The notes under the pieces are model-generated. The model had not been told where the DNA came from, searched no databases, and worked only from the letters and a program-made list of their open reading frames with translations. From positions 1 to 13,888 of the forward strand of contig JALLPB010000739.1 of NCBI GenBank assembly GCA_036939975.1: a stretch of 13,888 bases of DNA, written 5' to 3'. Origin of the DNA: Cyclostephanos tholiformis (taxonomy: Eukaryota > Bacillariophyta > Thalassiosirophyceae > Thalassiosirales > Thalassiosiraceae). The stretch's first letter is position 1; every line of letters begins with the position of its first letter. The position numbers and the translations under genes are program-made. Positions 6,743-13,888 of this stretch are shown here, piece by piece.

Positions 6743-7726
6743 TCAAGAACCCTCTTGATGAATATTTATATGACACACCATATCTACAAGATTGCACTGA
6801 GAAGAAAATGTGTTTGAAAACATTTTTCTTAGAGAATTCTCCAGTTCAGCCCCTATCATTGAACATATCCATACCTGTTTCATTGGGTGGTGTGGGAAGT
6901 AAGTCACCAACTGCCATTGGTGGGATTGATCCTTCCTTGCCATTCTGTTTCTTTTGAGGAACATATGCCATCCTCCTGGTGCATGTGATATACTTCGTCA
7001 CCCTCCACTGTGATGATGTTGTAGTGTAATATGCCAAGACATGGAAGGGATCACCATTAATACCATGCACATCTACCTGAAACAAACAGCTTCAAACTAT
7101 TTAATTCGAACACCAAAAATTTGCTTCATCTGCAATCCTCATCAGTTGGGGCTCCTTGTCTGGGAAAGTATGCCCATCTGGGAGTCCATCATTGTAAACA
7201 TTAGTCATCAATCATAATTGTGCTGACAGACACCTTGTATACTCAATGGTGCCATCCACAATACTGCACCCATCAATTGGACCTAGCCAATTCCTCCTCC
7301 GAAGCTGATCATGATCATCTTTCCACTCTTTGTCCCATTTTTGGTTCACCTTTTCTACCTTAGCATCTGACTATTTGTGGTGTCTGGTCGAGTAGGGCGG
7401 CCACTGATGTTGGCCTTCCTCCCGGCACCCGTCCCCTTCACCCAATCAATGTGGTAAGATTTTGCCGGTTCCTCATCCTCCAATAGGGAAGCATCAATCA
7501 AATCAGAATACCGAGCACCAGAGTTATCTTTACCATCACTTGCATCATCATCATCAGACTTGCATTCTGACTCAGATTCATAACTGCTATCGCCATTCAC
7601 ATCACCCTCAATGTCATAGTCATCATTGGACTTGTCATGATTACTTTCCTCCTCATCAGAATAAGCAATGTGCAATTCATTTGGGTTAGTAGTGAGGGCA
7701 GGGTCACAACCAGCCTGAGTGACCAT
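6743..7726 (-). pseudogene. Decayed protein gene with acidic N-terminus, probably transposon-derived
   Basis: From an ATG at 7726 the first 123 codons are strongly acidic (SDEEESNHDKSNDD, ESECKSDDDDASDGKD, SLLEDEEPAKSYHIDW), then a basic GRKANISGRPTR. After a frameshift near 7370 a single frame runs to 6846 with three in-frame stops. It reads KVNQKWDKEWKDDHDQLRRR, NWLGPIDGCSIVDGTIEYT, YNDGLPDGHTFPDKEPQL, VDVHGINGDPFHVLAYYTTT, KYITCTRRMAYVPQ and LPTPPNETGMDMFNDRG. One more shift gives ENSLRKMFSNTF and CNLVDMVCHINIHQEGS. This order and the protein-like wording make a dead gene likely. GMDMFND loosely recalls the GVDxxDQ motif of piggyBac transposases, but I do not consider that enough to name it. 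A splice-acceptor-like TTTGTTTCAG near 7080 could mean an intron instead of two of the stops. Confidence 0.5.
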
Positions 7727-7972
7727 GCAATTGCAGATGATGGTAATGGTTTGTCATTGCAACTATTATGTTGGTACTGTCTGTAGATTCCTCCTGCTGT
7801 GGCTGAACAGAATGAGTGTGACCATATGGCTTTTTGGGGGGTTTAGTCTTCAAAACACTTTCCTTTGGTCTTGCTATGGTCAATTACTGCTGAGCAATTG
7901 TTATGATTATGGGAGAGGCTACTTAATAATCTATCATGGAAGGCAACTAGCAAAATGAGAAAATGATTATTT
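7727..7972. other. Short unassigned stretch
   Basis: I see no supported gene. A plus-strand reading near 7786 (IPPAVAEQNECDHMAFWG) looks protein-like for about 19 codons before a stop, and may be a scrap of another remnant running away from the minus-strand one. The 79-codon open frame over the same bases is hydrophobic and unconvincing. Confidence 0.3.
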
Positions 7973-7973
7973 C

Positions 7974-8310
7974 AATTTTGTGCTGTGCACAAATTGATAT
8001 TGTTGATAAAAAATAAACATAATTTAATTTTGTGCTGCTTGTGAATAAACAAAAACATTTTGTGCTGCTCATGAATGATCAGTATTTCTGCAAATCCGGG
8101 ACTGTTGCAACACTCAAAAGACAAGAAAAAGACTATTCCTTCAGAAAATCACTAATTTTGTGCTACTCAGGAATGTACTTTTTACAGCCTAATCATGGCA
8201 AATTTTGTGCTGCTCTGGAATGTATAAATAATATTACATACTGCTCATTGAATTAGCAAAATTATTTGTGCTGCTCATGAAGTACAATTTTGATTTTGTG
8301 CTGCTTTGGG
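7974..8310. repeat. Irregular cluster of AATTTTGTGCTGCTC repeats
   Basis: Seven copies of a motif close to AATTTTGTGCTGCTCATGAA start at about 7974, 8026, 8056, 8154, 8201, 8260 and 8292. The core TTTTGTGCTGCT is nearly constant, with GTGCTGTGC and GTGCTACTC as variants; GAATGTA often follows. Spacing is 52, 30, 98, 47, 59 and 32, so it is not a regular tandem array. A weaker form without the T run lies near 8239. There is no coding reading across it. Confidence 0.75.
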
Positions 8311-8539
8311 GGGGAAGATTGTTCTTGTGAGCAATTTTTTCTTGCTCTGGACTGTTACAAAAAGTCAGCACTGTCCAGGAGAACCGAGTTTTGCTAAAGC
8401 AAGTTATATGAGCAATTTTTCCATAAATATAAATAGTGTGAGAAAACAAATTGAAGTGCACAAGATTCGGTTTTTTTCTTTACTGAAAATAATAAATTAT
8501 TTCACATACAAAATTCCCTCTATTTAAAACACAATTCAT

Positions 8540-8814
8540 TGGATTGCAGAAAAGGAATGGAATTAGTGTTGTCACAGCCACAGCACCTTTGGGAGAGACT
8601 TAGCTTTTCCCATGCTCATAGCAACACAGATCCCAAACAACCGATAGAAGTGCAACATGATCTGCAAAAAGATGGATTGAACAATTGTCCTCTAACTCCA
8701 ACCATGGCCCAAGATATGGCTAAAAAAGTAGTGTGTGCGGAGTGGGGGGAATTTTACTTACTTATTCTCCAGAGTGCATGTGCACACAAAAAAGAGACAA
8801 TTTTTTCCAAATGA
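8540..8814 (+). pseudogene. Possible decayed exon-like remnant
   Basis: I do not recognise this. A plus frame stays open for about 90 codons without an ATG at its start. It is preceded by GGATTGCAG, a possible splice acceptor, and reads KGMELVLSQPQHLWERLSFS, then DPKQPIEVQHDLQKDGLNN and TMAQDMAKKVVCAEWGEF. It closes at 8812-8814. A second plus frame, 8875-9082 (MHRLPDMHHHDPKGTKGC, then NIGPQKSARRQSII), may belong to the same remnant. Composition is more protein-like than neighbouring open frames, but no domain is visible. Confidence 0.25.
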
Positions 8815-9082
8815 CCACTGGAGAACCCAACTCATTTTTTGAAGGTGACTCCAGTTGCTAAATACGGATAATATCATGCACAGATTGCCTGACATGCATC
8901 ACCATGATCCTAAGGGCACAAAAGGATGCATTTGCCTCCTTCTCCAACATCTGTGCAGGGAAAAACTAATGGGCTGGGCACAGATCATGTTGCTTGGTGG
9001 TTTCCTTTCAAATATTGGCCCTCAAAAATCTGCCCGTAGGCAGAGTATCATACATAGTGGGGAGAACAGACCAAAGGTATGA

Positions 9083-9840
9083 CAAAAAGGGTACAAAAAA
9101 TTGATGGCTGCCTGAGGACAGGCTTTAACAGCTTAACAGCTATGAGGGTTCGGGCGGGAACAAAAAACTCTCAATGTAGGAATCAGTACAAAAAGGATAA
9201 AAAACAAATACAACCACAACCCTAACTATCCCCACCATGGCAAGCTTCCACCCCCTTGAGCGACACCGATTTTATATTTACAGCCCATCTAGCACAAACA
9301 CAATGCAGACAAGGGATTGGGAGAGGGCGCAGTTGAAGCAATTAAATTAAATTGCATTACTGATAGAGTAATTAATTTATTTTTAACTACGCAATTACTA
9401 TTATTTACAATGGACTCAAATGTAAGTAACTCGACTGTGATTTCAACAACCATGCCACTGGGGGGATAAGACATGAAGCATATCGACCAATGGAGCATAT
9501 CAATGGCTTCATGCAAAGAGCCTAAATGCTGCCACCAGGCCAGTGCTCATGCTGTCTATATTGCCCCAGCAGATGCCATGGTCATTGTTGTCAGTGCAAC
9601 AAAAAAACACAAAACACAACTAGGTTTTAGCTAGCAGTTATTGCACTTTTTTGCTAGTTATTTGCATGTATTTTACACAAAACAGACTCTCTATTCAGCT
9701 CATTGATGGAACAAGCTTCGTGGAAAAGTAGATTAAGCATGTTGTAGCTGACAAGCTCAGGTAATTTTTGATGTCTTTAGATTTTTGAGCTGACAAAAAT
9801 TGGCAAAGATATTGATTTTTTACAAACCCTGAAAAAAGTG
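9083..9840. other. Unassigned stretch, no clear gene
   Basis: I see nothing I can call. A plus frame from an ATG at 9472 (MKHIDQWSISMASCKEPKCC, then ADAMVIVVSATKKHKTQ) is open for 54 codons and is probably chance or a scrap. TTAACAGC is directly doubled near 9125. The rest is AT-rich. Confidence 0.35.
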
Positions 9841-9892
9841 GTCACAGATATGTGACAATAGCTGTTATGCTGTTATGCTGTTATGTTGTTAA
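9841..9892. repeat. Short palindrome and 8-bp tandem repeat
   Basis: GTCACA-GATA-TGTGAC (9841-9856) is a perfect 6-bp inverted repeat. It is followed by GCTGTTAT three times exactly (9861-9884) and one variant GTTGTTAA (9885-9892). Confidence 0.85.
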
Positions 9893-9984
9893 GACTGTTC
9901 AAAATGATCAATACTCAAGATACACTCTCTCTATCTCTATGTGAGACCCATTCCTCTTATCAAGTGCTCTGGAGACATGCTCCA

Positions 9985-10073
9985 TGCTCTGAGCTCCACA
10001 GACATAATTGCAGAGCACAGACAGAGCATAAATCTTGTTTTATTAAAAAGAGTGCTCTGTGCTCCGCAGACAT
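9985..10073. repeat. TGCTCTG direct repeat enclosing an inverted copy
   Basis: TGCTCTGAGCTCCACAGACA (9985-10004) recurs at 10053-10072 with two differences; the next base, T, also matches. Between them, 10009-10028 (TGCAGAGCACAGACAGAGCA) is an inverted copy that pairs with TGCTCTGTGCTCCGCA (10053-10068) apart from a 4-base bulge and one mismatch, over a 24-base A/T-rich loop. The three copies in alternating orientation resemble a small foldback element. Coding is not supported. Confidence 0.65.
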
Positions 10074-10170
10074 CACTTCCAGGTTCCAGGTTGCTTTTGT
10101 TCTACATAGGAATAGTACAAACATGTCATTTTTCTCAACACAGATTTGCTACAGAGTCTTATGACTGATA

Positions 10171-10708
10171 GTGAAACAACTAATATCTGCAACAAAAAAA
10201 ACAATTCTCCATATCAGCTACCACTGCCAACTTCAACCTCCAAATTCCTGTCAATCACAGGGAGATGCCACGCTTCAACCTAACATGACCCCCCCTGACC
10301 CCACCAATGATCTGCCCCACCAGCATTGCTCACTTGTCTCAACAAGAGCTGACTTTATTTATTGGCTGAGCACATCACCATCGATGCTGATTACAACTGT
10401 TAGTGATGTTGCATGATGTAGATTCATGGAATGACAATATGGAGGGTTTGAGGTTTATTTTCAGTCATCAAAAGCTTTTGAGGAGTATAATGGACATCAA
10501 AGAATCAATTGGGATGAAGACATTGAGAGTATTGCATATGCATGTACACCAAATTGCACAACTTTGTTATTTGCATGGCACACAGGTGGAAGGTTATGGA
10601 AATGGCAGGGCTGGACAATTTAATGGGGATAATGGGCATATGGAATTGAACCTATGGCAGTTGGTGGGCAAGTTAGTGTGTATGGATACATGGCTCATCC
10701 AATGTTGA
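10171..10708 (+). pseudogene. Decayed plus-strand coding remnant, Trp-rich
   Basis: I do not recognise this. A first plus frame reads a Pro/Thr/Ser-rich part (PNMTPPDPTNDLPHQHCSLV) and ends at 10416. A second, open from about 10435 to 10623, is the most protein-like: GFEVYFQSSKAFEEYNGHQR, INWDEDIESIAYACTPNC, LLFAWHTGGRLWKWQGW. A third, 10403-10708, overlaps it and has QVEGYGNGRAGQFNGDNGH and LNLWQLVGKL near its end. A single base change of frame near 10600 would join the second to the third. CpG is nearly absent, with abundant TG/CA. It points toward the minus-strand remnant at 10817-11586, so the two are convergent pieces, perhaps from different insertions. Confidence 0.35.
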
Positions 10709-10816
10709 TGATGAAACCTCTTCATCTTCATTGCCGTGGGCTGATTATGATAGTAGTTTGCATGAGAAGTGCATGACCTCAACACTAGTACTTACAATGA
10801 GAGACTTCAAGATTTG

Positions 10817-11586
10817 TCAGCATCCTTCTTCACCAAGTATCTTGTAGTTTGCAATCCAATCCTTCACATCCTTCCTGGCACCTGCACTGCCAATGTTATC
10901 AACTAACTCAAAGGTATCTCATGCTTCCAGTCTTGCTGCACTTGGAGGTCTTTGATCATTGCCAAATTCAACTCTGAGGCAGAGTTGTGAGAAATGATCT
11001 TCGTCTTGTTGCTCATTGACACAAATACTGCATTTTTCTCTGTGCTCACAGTGGCATTCCCCCCTCTGCCTCCACATCCACCACTCACTCTGCTCCTACC
11101 GCTTCCACCTCTAGTATTCATTCTTGCAGAAGCATGGCCAGTCAGTTCTCATTGATGACAGCAAGGTGACCAATTTGCAGATGCAGACTTGGAAAAAGTA
11201 TCAGAAGGAGTAACCACATGCAGATATCAAACAACTTGTGATTGTTGCTTTGTGCAAGATACTTATGAAGATAGTGCATTGCTAGGTTTTTGTGTTATCT
11301 TTGGAATGAGCAATTGCCTCATTCATCATCTCTTGGAATTCACCGTGATTACCCAACCTAGTCCATCTGTAGAAAAGGGCTTTGTAACCAGCAAAAAAAT
11401 CTGCAAACTTCTTCTGCACCTTTTCCCACTGGTCAGGTAGAAAGACCTCAAGTTACCAGCATCAATGAAATTGTGAATATTCAAAAATGCATGATGAGAA
11501 TATAATTCTTTTCCGCCATTATACTCGGCAATGACAGCAGTTAAAAGATCTTTGTCGGTCTTTTTCTTAGTATCTTATAACTCCAT
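10817..11586 (-). pseudogene. Decayed protein gene, probably transposon-borne
   Basis: I do not recognise the family. Reading the minus strand from an ATG at 11586, a stop appears at codon 4. The frame then reads KKKTDKDLLTAVIAEYNGG, ELYSHHAFLNIHNFIDAG. A shift leads to LPDQWEKVQKKFADFFAGY, FYRWTRLGNHGEFQEMMNEA and IAHSKDNTKT. Another gives MHYLHKYLAQSNNHKLFDI. A further shift gives a Gly/Arg-rich linker (NTRGGSGRSRVSGGCGGRGG) and ASELNLAMIKDLQVQQDW. The last gives DTFELVDNIGSAGARKDVKD, WIANYKILGEEGC and TGA. The Trp/aromatic helical first half followed by a GR-rich linker suggests an N-terminal DNA-binding domain, such as a Myb/trihelix-like fold, but that is inference. Several shifts and stops make it dead. 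It lies directly downstream of the pseudouridine synthase gene, in the same orientation. Confidence 0.5.
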
Positions 11587-11786
11587 TGCTGTCAAGGACT
11601 GTCAGGAATGGCTAAATGCATGTAAATACATTTCCTGTGTATTGGTTGGTCTTTTTCAATAGAAGCCAAGTTCAAGTTGGATCCATTTCAGTTTTATGAG
11701 AGTGTTGATTTTTGATGAGCTAGTATATTAATTTATACCACTAAAATCTCCCAATTGCACTGCTTCGATGGATACACAAGAAATTA
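11587..11786. other. Junction between decayed DNA and the CpG-rich gene
   Basis: There is no gene in these bases. Base composition changes abruptly just past here, at about 11800: AT-rich and CpG-poor on the left, GC- and CpG-rich on the right. Confidence 0.5.
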
Positions 11787-11792
11787 TTTAAT
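11787..11792 (-). terminator. Candidate polyadenylation signal ATTAAA
   Basis: The minus strand has ATTAAATAATT about 50 bases after the stop codon of the pseudouridine synthase gene. ATTAAA is a common variant of AATAAA. The local AT-richness makes chance occurrence possible. Confidence 0.35.
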
Positions 11793-11804
11793 GATGAATA
11801 TATG

Positions 11805-11814
11805 TTCCGCGGAA
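11805..11814. promoter_or_regulatory. Perfect palindrome TTCCGCGGAA
   Basis: A 10-bp perfect palindrome lies 26 bases past the stop codon, at the point where composition changes. It would be in the 3' UTR. Function is unknown. Confidence 0.3.
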
Positions 11815-11840
11815 TGCTAGGGTGTCGGCTTGTGTTCGCC

Positions 11841-13546
11841 TTAAAACGAGGGATGAGCTTCGAACGTTACAATCTCATTCGTCGTGGGGTGCCGTAGCGT
11901 CAACCGCCTAGCGTGAAGGCACATCGTCCTGCCATTATCCCGAACGGCATCTTCAATCGCCCCACGTAGCTCGAACGACGCGCAAGTCGGCGACGACGCT
12001 CTCATGTCGTCGTCTCCGAAGCCGCCGTTCGGATGTGCCTCGCCGTACAGTCCATATGCCGGATCTCCCAATATCGGATGCCCCATCGCCGCGCAGTGCA
12101 CGCGAAGCTGATGAGTCCGTCCCGTGATGGGCATTAATTCGACCCTCGTGACGGGATGTCCCATCCAACTCTCGTGCGACAATATGCGAAATCGGGTGGT
12201 ACTCGGCTTGGGCCTCTTCGCAATAAGCTTCGAATAGCCGGCGTTATTAAGATCCCTCACCGCCATCCGGGCCTCGCATTCGCTCTCCGGCGTGGATACT
12301 CTCATGAATGGGGGATGTTTGTGATCTCGCTGTAGTGGCAGGCAAATCTCGCCCCCGCCCAGAGGACACGAGGCATCCGTCGTCCATTCCGGCATATCGC
12401 TCCAGCCCCCCCCGTCGTCGACCGAATCCGAGGCATCGTCTCCGTCGTCGTCATTCCTCCCCGTCCGCGTCGCGCGCTCCATCCATCGATCGATGTCCAA
12501 CCAACCCACGAGCAGGGCCTCGTACGCTTTCCTAACGCCATCGCCGGTCCTATCCCGGAATGCACCGTGCAACATCGACATGCTGATCCTATCCCGCGCG
12601 AATATGACGATGCCGCTCGTGTCCATATCGAGGCGGTGAACTATCATGGAATCCCTCGGTAGAAACAACGACGACGATGCGCCATCTCCCCCCCCCGCAT
12701 CGTCGTGCCCGCGCCCGTACGACTCGTACACTAGATCCAACATGCTCCTGTTCTTATTCACGCCCGGGACGCACAGTATCCCCGATGGCTTGTCGATCAC
12801 GACAACATGCTCGTCCACGTACACCACCCGCAGATGATCGACGACGTTTACGTTCGTATTCGACGCGCGATCGTTCGCCTTTACCCTGCGCATCTGCCGT
12901 TGATACGTCAATACCGACTCGGGAACGTTCGACGCGTGATACGATCCCCCCTTTCCCCCCCCCCCCCCCCCCCCCCCGACGTAATATCATCATCATCATC
13001 ATCATCGCCGCGCTTGGCGGCGTCGATCTCTCCTTCCGGCGGTCGGTCCGTGCACCTCACGTCGACGACGACGGCGTTTCGCCCCCCATCGTTTCGCGCA
13101 TCACGACGAGGCGACGATGACGATGACGATGACGACGACGACGTCTCGTCGACGATATCTTTCGAATCGTCGAAACGAACTCGAATCCAATTCCATCGAC
13201 GGTCCATTCCGTCGGATATAATTCGATATCGAGTACTACCGATCGTCGCGATCCCTCCCTTCCCATCGTCGCGATCGTTCGCGGGGGTCGTGACGCCTAC
13301 GTCTACGTCGTCGTCGTCGACGTCGGTCATGATGTTATCGATTGCGGACGCACGAGTCGATCCACCGGGACGGGGGGGGATGGTAGCCTTCACTCCGGCG
13401 GATGGCGTATGGAGGTGGACGTGGTGGCTCGGCGTGGTAACGAAGGCGCATGCCACCGATGACGATGGGACGAGTCGTTTATGGACGAATAGTAGCATGC
13501 GCGCCGTCGCCGCCATCGCGGCGAGGGCTCCTCCGTTCATCTGCAT
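11841..13546 (-). CDS. RluA-family RNA pseudouridine synthase, frame broken in a G run
   Basis: Isomerises uridine to pseudouridine in RNA; rRNA is the usual target of this family. The catalytic part, 11841-12911, has the family blocks in order (numbered from 12911): VVIDKPSG 37-44; HRLDMDTSG 92-100 with catalytic Asp95 (codon 12627-12629); KAYEALL 128-134; GEICLPL 187-193; GRTHQLRVH 264-272; GHPILGDPAYG 277-287; LHARRL 332-337. Residues about 141-185 are an acidic insert. This frame has no upstream ATG. The 212-codon frame 12908-13546 supplies the start (ATG at 13546), a presequence-like N-terminus rich in Ala, Arg, Ser and His without acidic residues for about 68 positions, then Asp, Ser and Gly runs. 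The frames meet at a 23-base G run (12955-12977). One more base there gives one protein of about 568 residues, so an assembly or sequencing length error, or a polymorphic run, is likely. No intron is needed. Confidence 0.85.
12955..12977. repeat. Poly-C run of 23 (poly-G in the gene)
   Basis: Twenty-three consecutive C bases follow CTTT on the plus strand. On the minus strand they encode Gly codons inside the pseudouridine synthase gene, and they are where the two halves change frame. Long G/C homopolymers are often miscounted and are unstable in replication. Confidence 0.95.
12987..13326. repeat. Trinucleotide runs within the gene
   Basis: ATC/GAT-type repeats at about 12987-13006 encode a run of Asp on the minus strand. 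GAC/GAT repeats at about 13114-13143 encode a run of Ser. GTCGTC repeats at about 13303-13326 encode Asp-rich sequence. Being in multiples of three, they keep the reading frame and mark the linker between presequence and catalytic domain as fast-evolving and probably unstructured. Confidence 0.8.
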
Positions 13547-13612
13547 TATCTCGGGATGATATCATGATGTTTGTGTGTGTGTGTGTCGCGCGTGTGACTC
13601 TCCGACGGATGG

Positions 13613-13626
13613 GTGTGCCGGCACAC
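13613..13626. promoter_or_regulatory. Perfect 14-bp palindrome GTGTGCCGGCACAC
   Basis: It lies 67-80 bases before the start codon at 13546, between the GT repeat and a TATA-like site. A perfect 14-bp palindrome suits binding of a dimeric regulator. This is position and symmetry only; I recognise no known site. Confidence 0.4.
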
Positions 13627-13661
13627 GGACGGACAGAGCAGCCTTTTTCTTGCGTACCAAA

Positions 13662-13669
13662 TATAAATA
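13662..13669 (-). promoter_or_regulatory. TATA-like element TATTTATA
   Basis: The minus strand reads CGTATTTATATTTGG about 115 bases before the start codon. If used, transcription would start near 13630-13640 and the palindrome would lie in the 5' UTR. Weak evidence in A/T-containing DNA. Confidence 0.25.
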
Positions 13670-13888
13670 CGACACCATAAAAAAATAATACCAGTCTAAG
13701 GCGTAATTTGGGACGATTTTTTTTAGGGGTTGACTATATGGCACCAAAATGGGGACGAATGTATTTAATTTCACCCTTTTTTTCTCGTGCGTTTCTCTTT
13801 TTTTCCCTCATTTCCTGGTATGACAATCTACGGGTTCCCACCAACCTGGGCGGTAGGGTGGATGCGCAAAAGTCAAAAAAATCACTAA

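Larger units (their letters stand above)
13547..13888. other. Upstream region of the pseudouridine synthase gene
   Basis: I see no gene here. It holds a short GT repeat (about 13568-13586), the 14-bp palindrome and TATA-like site listed separately, then AT-rich DNA with T runs (13719-13733, 13777-13805). The distal end (13820-13860) is mixed sequence without an open frame I can support. Confidence 0.5.

Noticed and set aside
7085..7125. tRNA B-box-like GTGTTCGAATT on the minus strand
   Set aside because: No A box, acceptor stem or cloverleaf could be folded around it.
7462..7689. 75-codon plus-strand His-rich open frame
   Set aside because: It is the antisense of the acidic Asp/Glu run of the minus-strand remnant: CATCAT and similar repeats read as His.
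6743..7726. piggyBac transposase identity for the minus-strand remnant
   Set aside because: The only hint is GMDMFND resembling GVDxxDQ. The catalytic Asp context and the C-terminal Cys-rich finger are not visible, so naming the family would be a guess.
7974..8310. CRISPR-like repeat array
   Set aside because: The motif is short and imperfect, the spacing varies from 30 to 98, and the context is eukaryotic.
12807..13559. 250-codon plus-strand open frame, and a 147-codon one at 12677-13120
   Set aside because: They lie antisense to the pseudouridine synthase. GC-rich codons and trinucleotide runs keep the opposite strand open. They consist of Ser, Arg, Pro and Asp runs and show no family motif, whereas the minus strand has a full set of RluA blocks.

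Overview
This is most likely a piece of eukaryotic nuclear DNA from a small-genome protist or microalga. A stramenopile such as a diatom is my best guess, at low confidence. The grounds are GT-AG introns, AT-rich and repeat-rich intergenic DNA, one compact CpG-rich housekeeping gene with Asp, Ser and Gly runs, and much decayed mobile-element-like coding sequence. There are no bacterial operons, ribosome-binding sites, tRNA or rRNA genes, or CRISPR arrays. One ambiguous base (N) lies at 564.

Layout. 1-1560 keeps CpG and holds a decamer tandem repeat (362-481) and a decayed plus-strand coding stretch (about 1065-1545). 1560-4870 is mostly CpG-poor debris: a Pro-rich coding remnant, a 676-bp inverted-repeat element built of GGTACTGG-type repeats (2350-3025), a minus-strand remnant resembling the C-terminus of an integrase-type transposon protein (3072-3535), a plus-strand remnant (3959-4492) and a 79-81 bp tandem repeat (4569-about 4808). 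4897-5935 carries what I read as an intact spliced minus-strand gene of 153 codons that no single open frame reveals. Its promoter side keeps CpG, and its second intron contains a 77-bp hairpin element. 5936-11800 is again decayed: remnants at 6743-7726 (-), 8540-8814 (+), 10171-10708 (+) and 10817-11586 (-), plus several small repeat clusters.

11841-13546 is the one gene I can name: an RluA-family RNA pseudouridine synthase on the minus strand. It has a presequence-like N-terminus and a long low-complexity linker. A 23-base G run (C on the plus strand) splits it into two frames, and a change of one base in the length of that run would make it one protein of about 568 residues.

The two genes show no functional link. 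The remnants have related decay signatures (frameshifts, in-frame stops, CpG loss) but lie on both strands, so they are probably several independent insertions. I see no intact mobile element and no complete new system. The most useful new item is the spliced small gene at 4897-5935.
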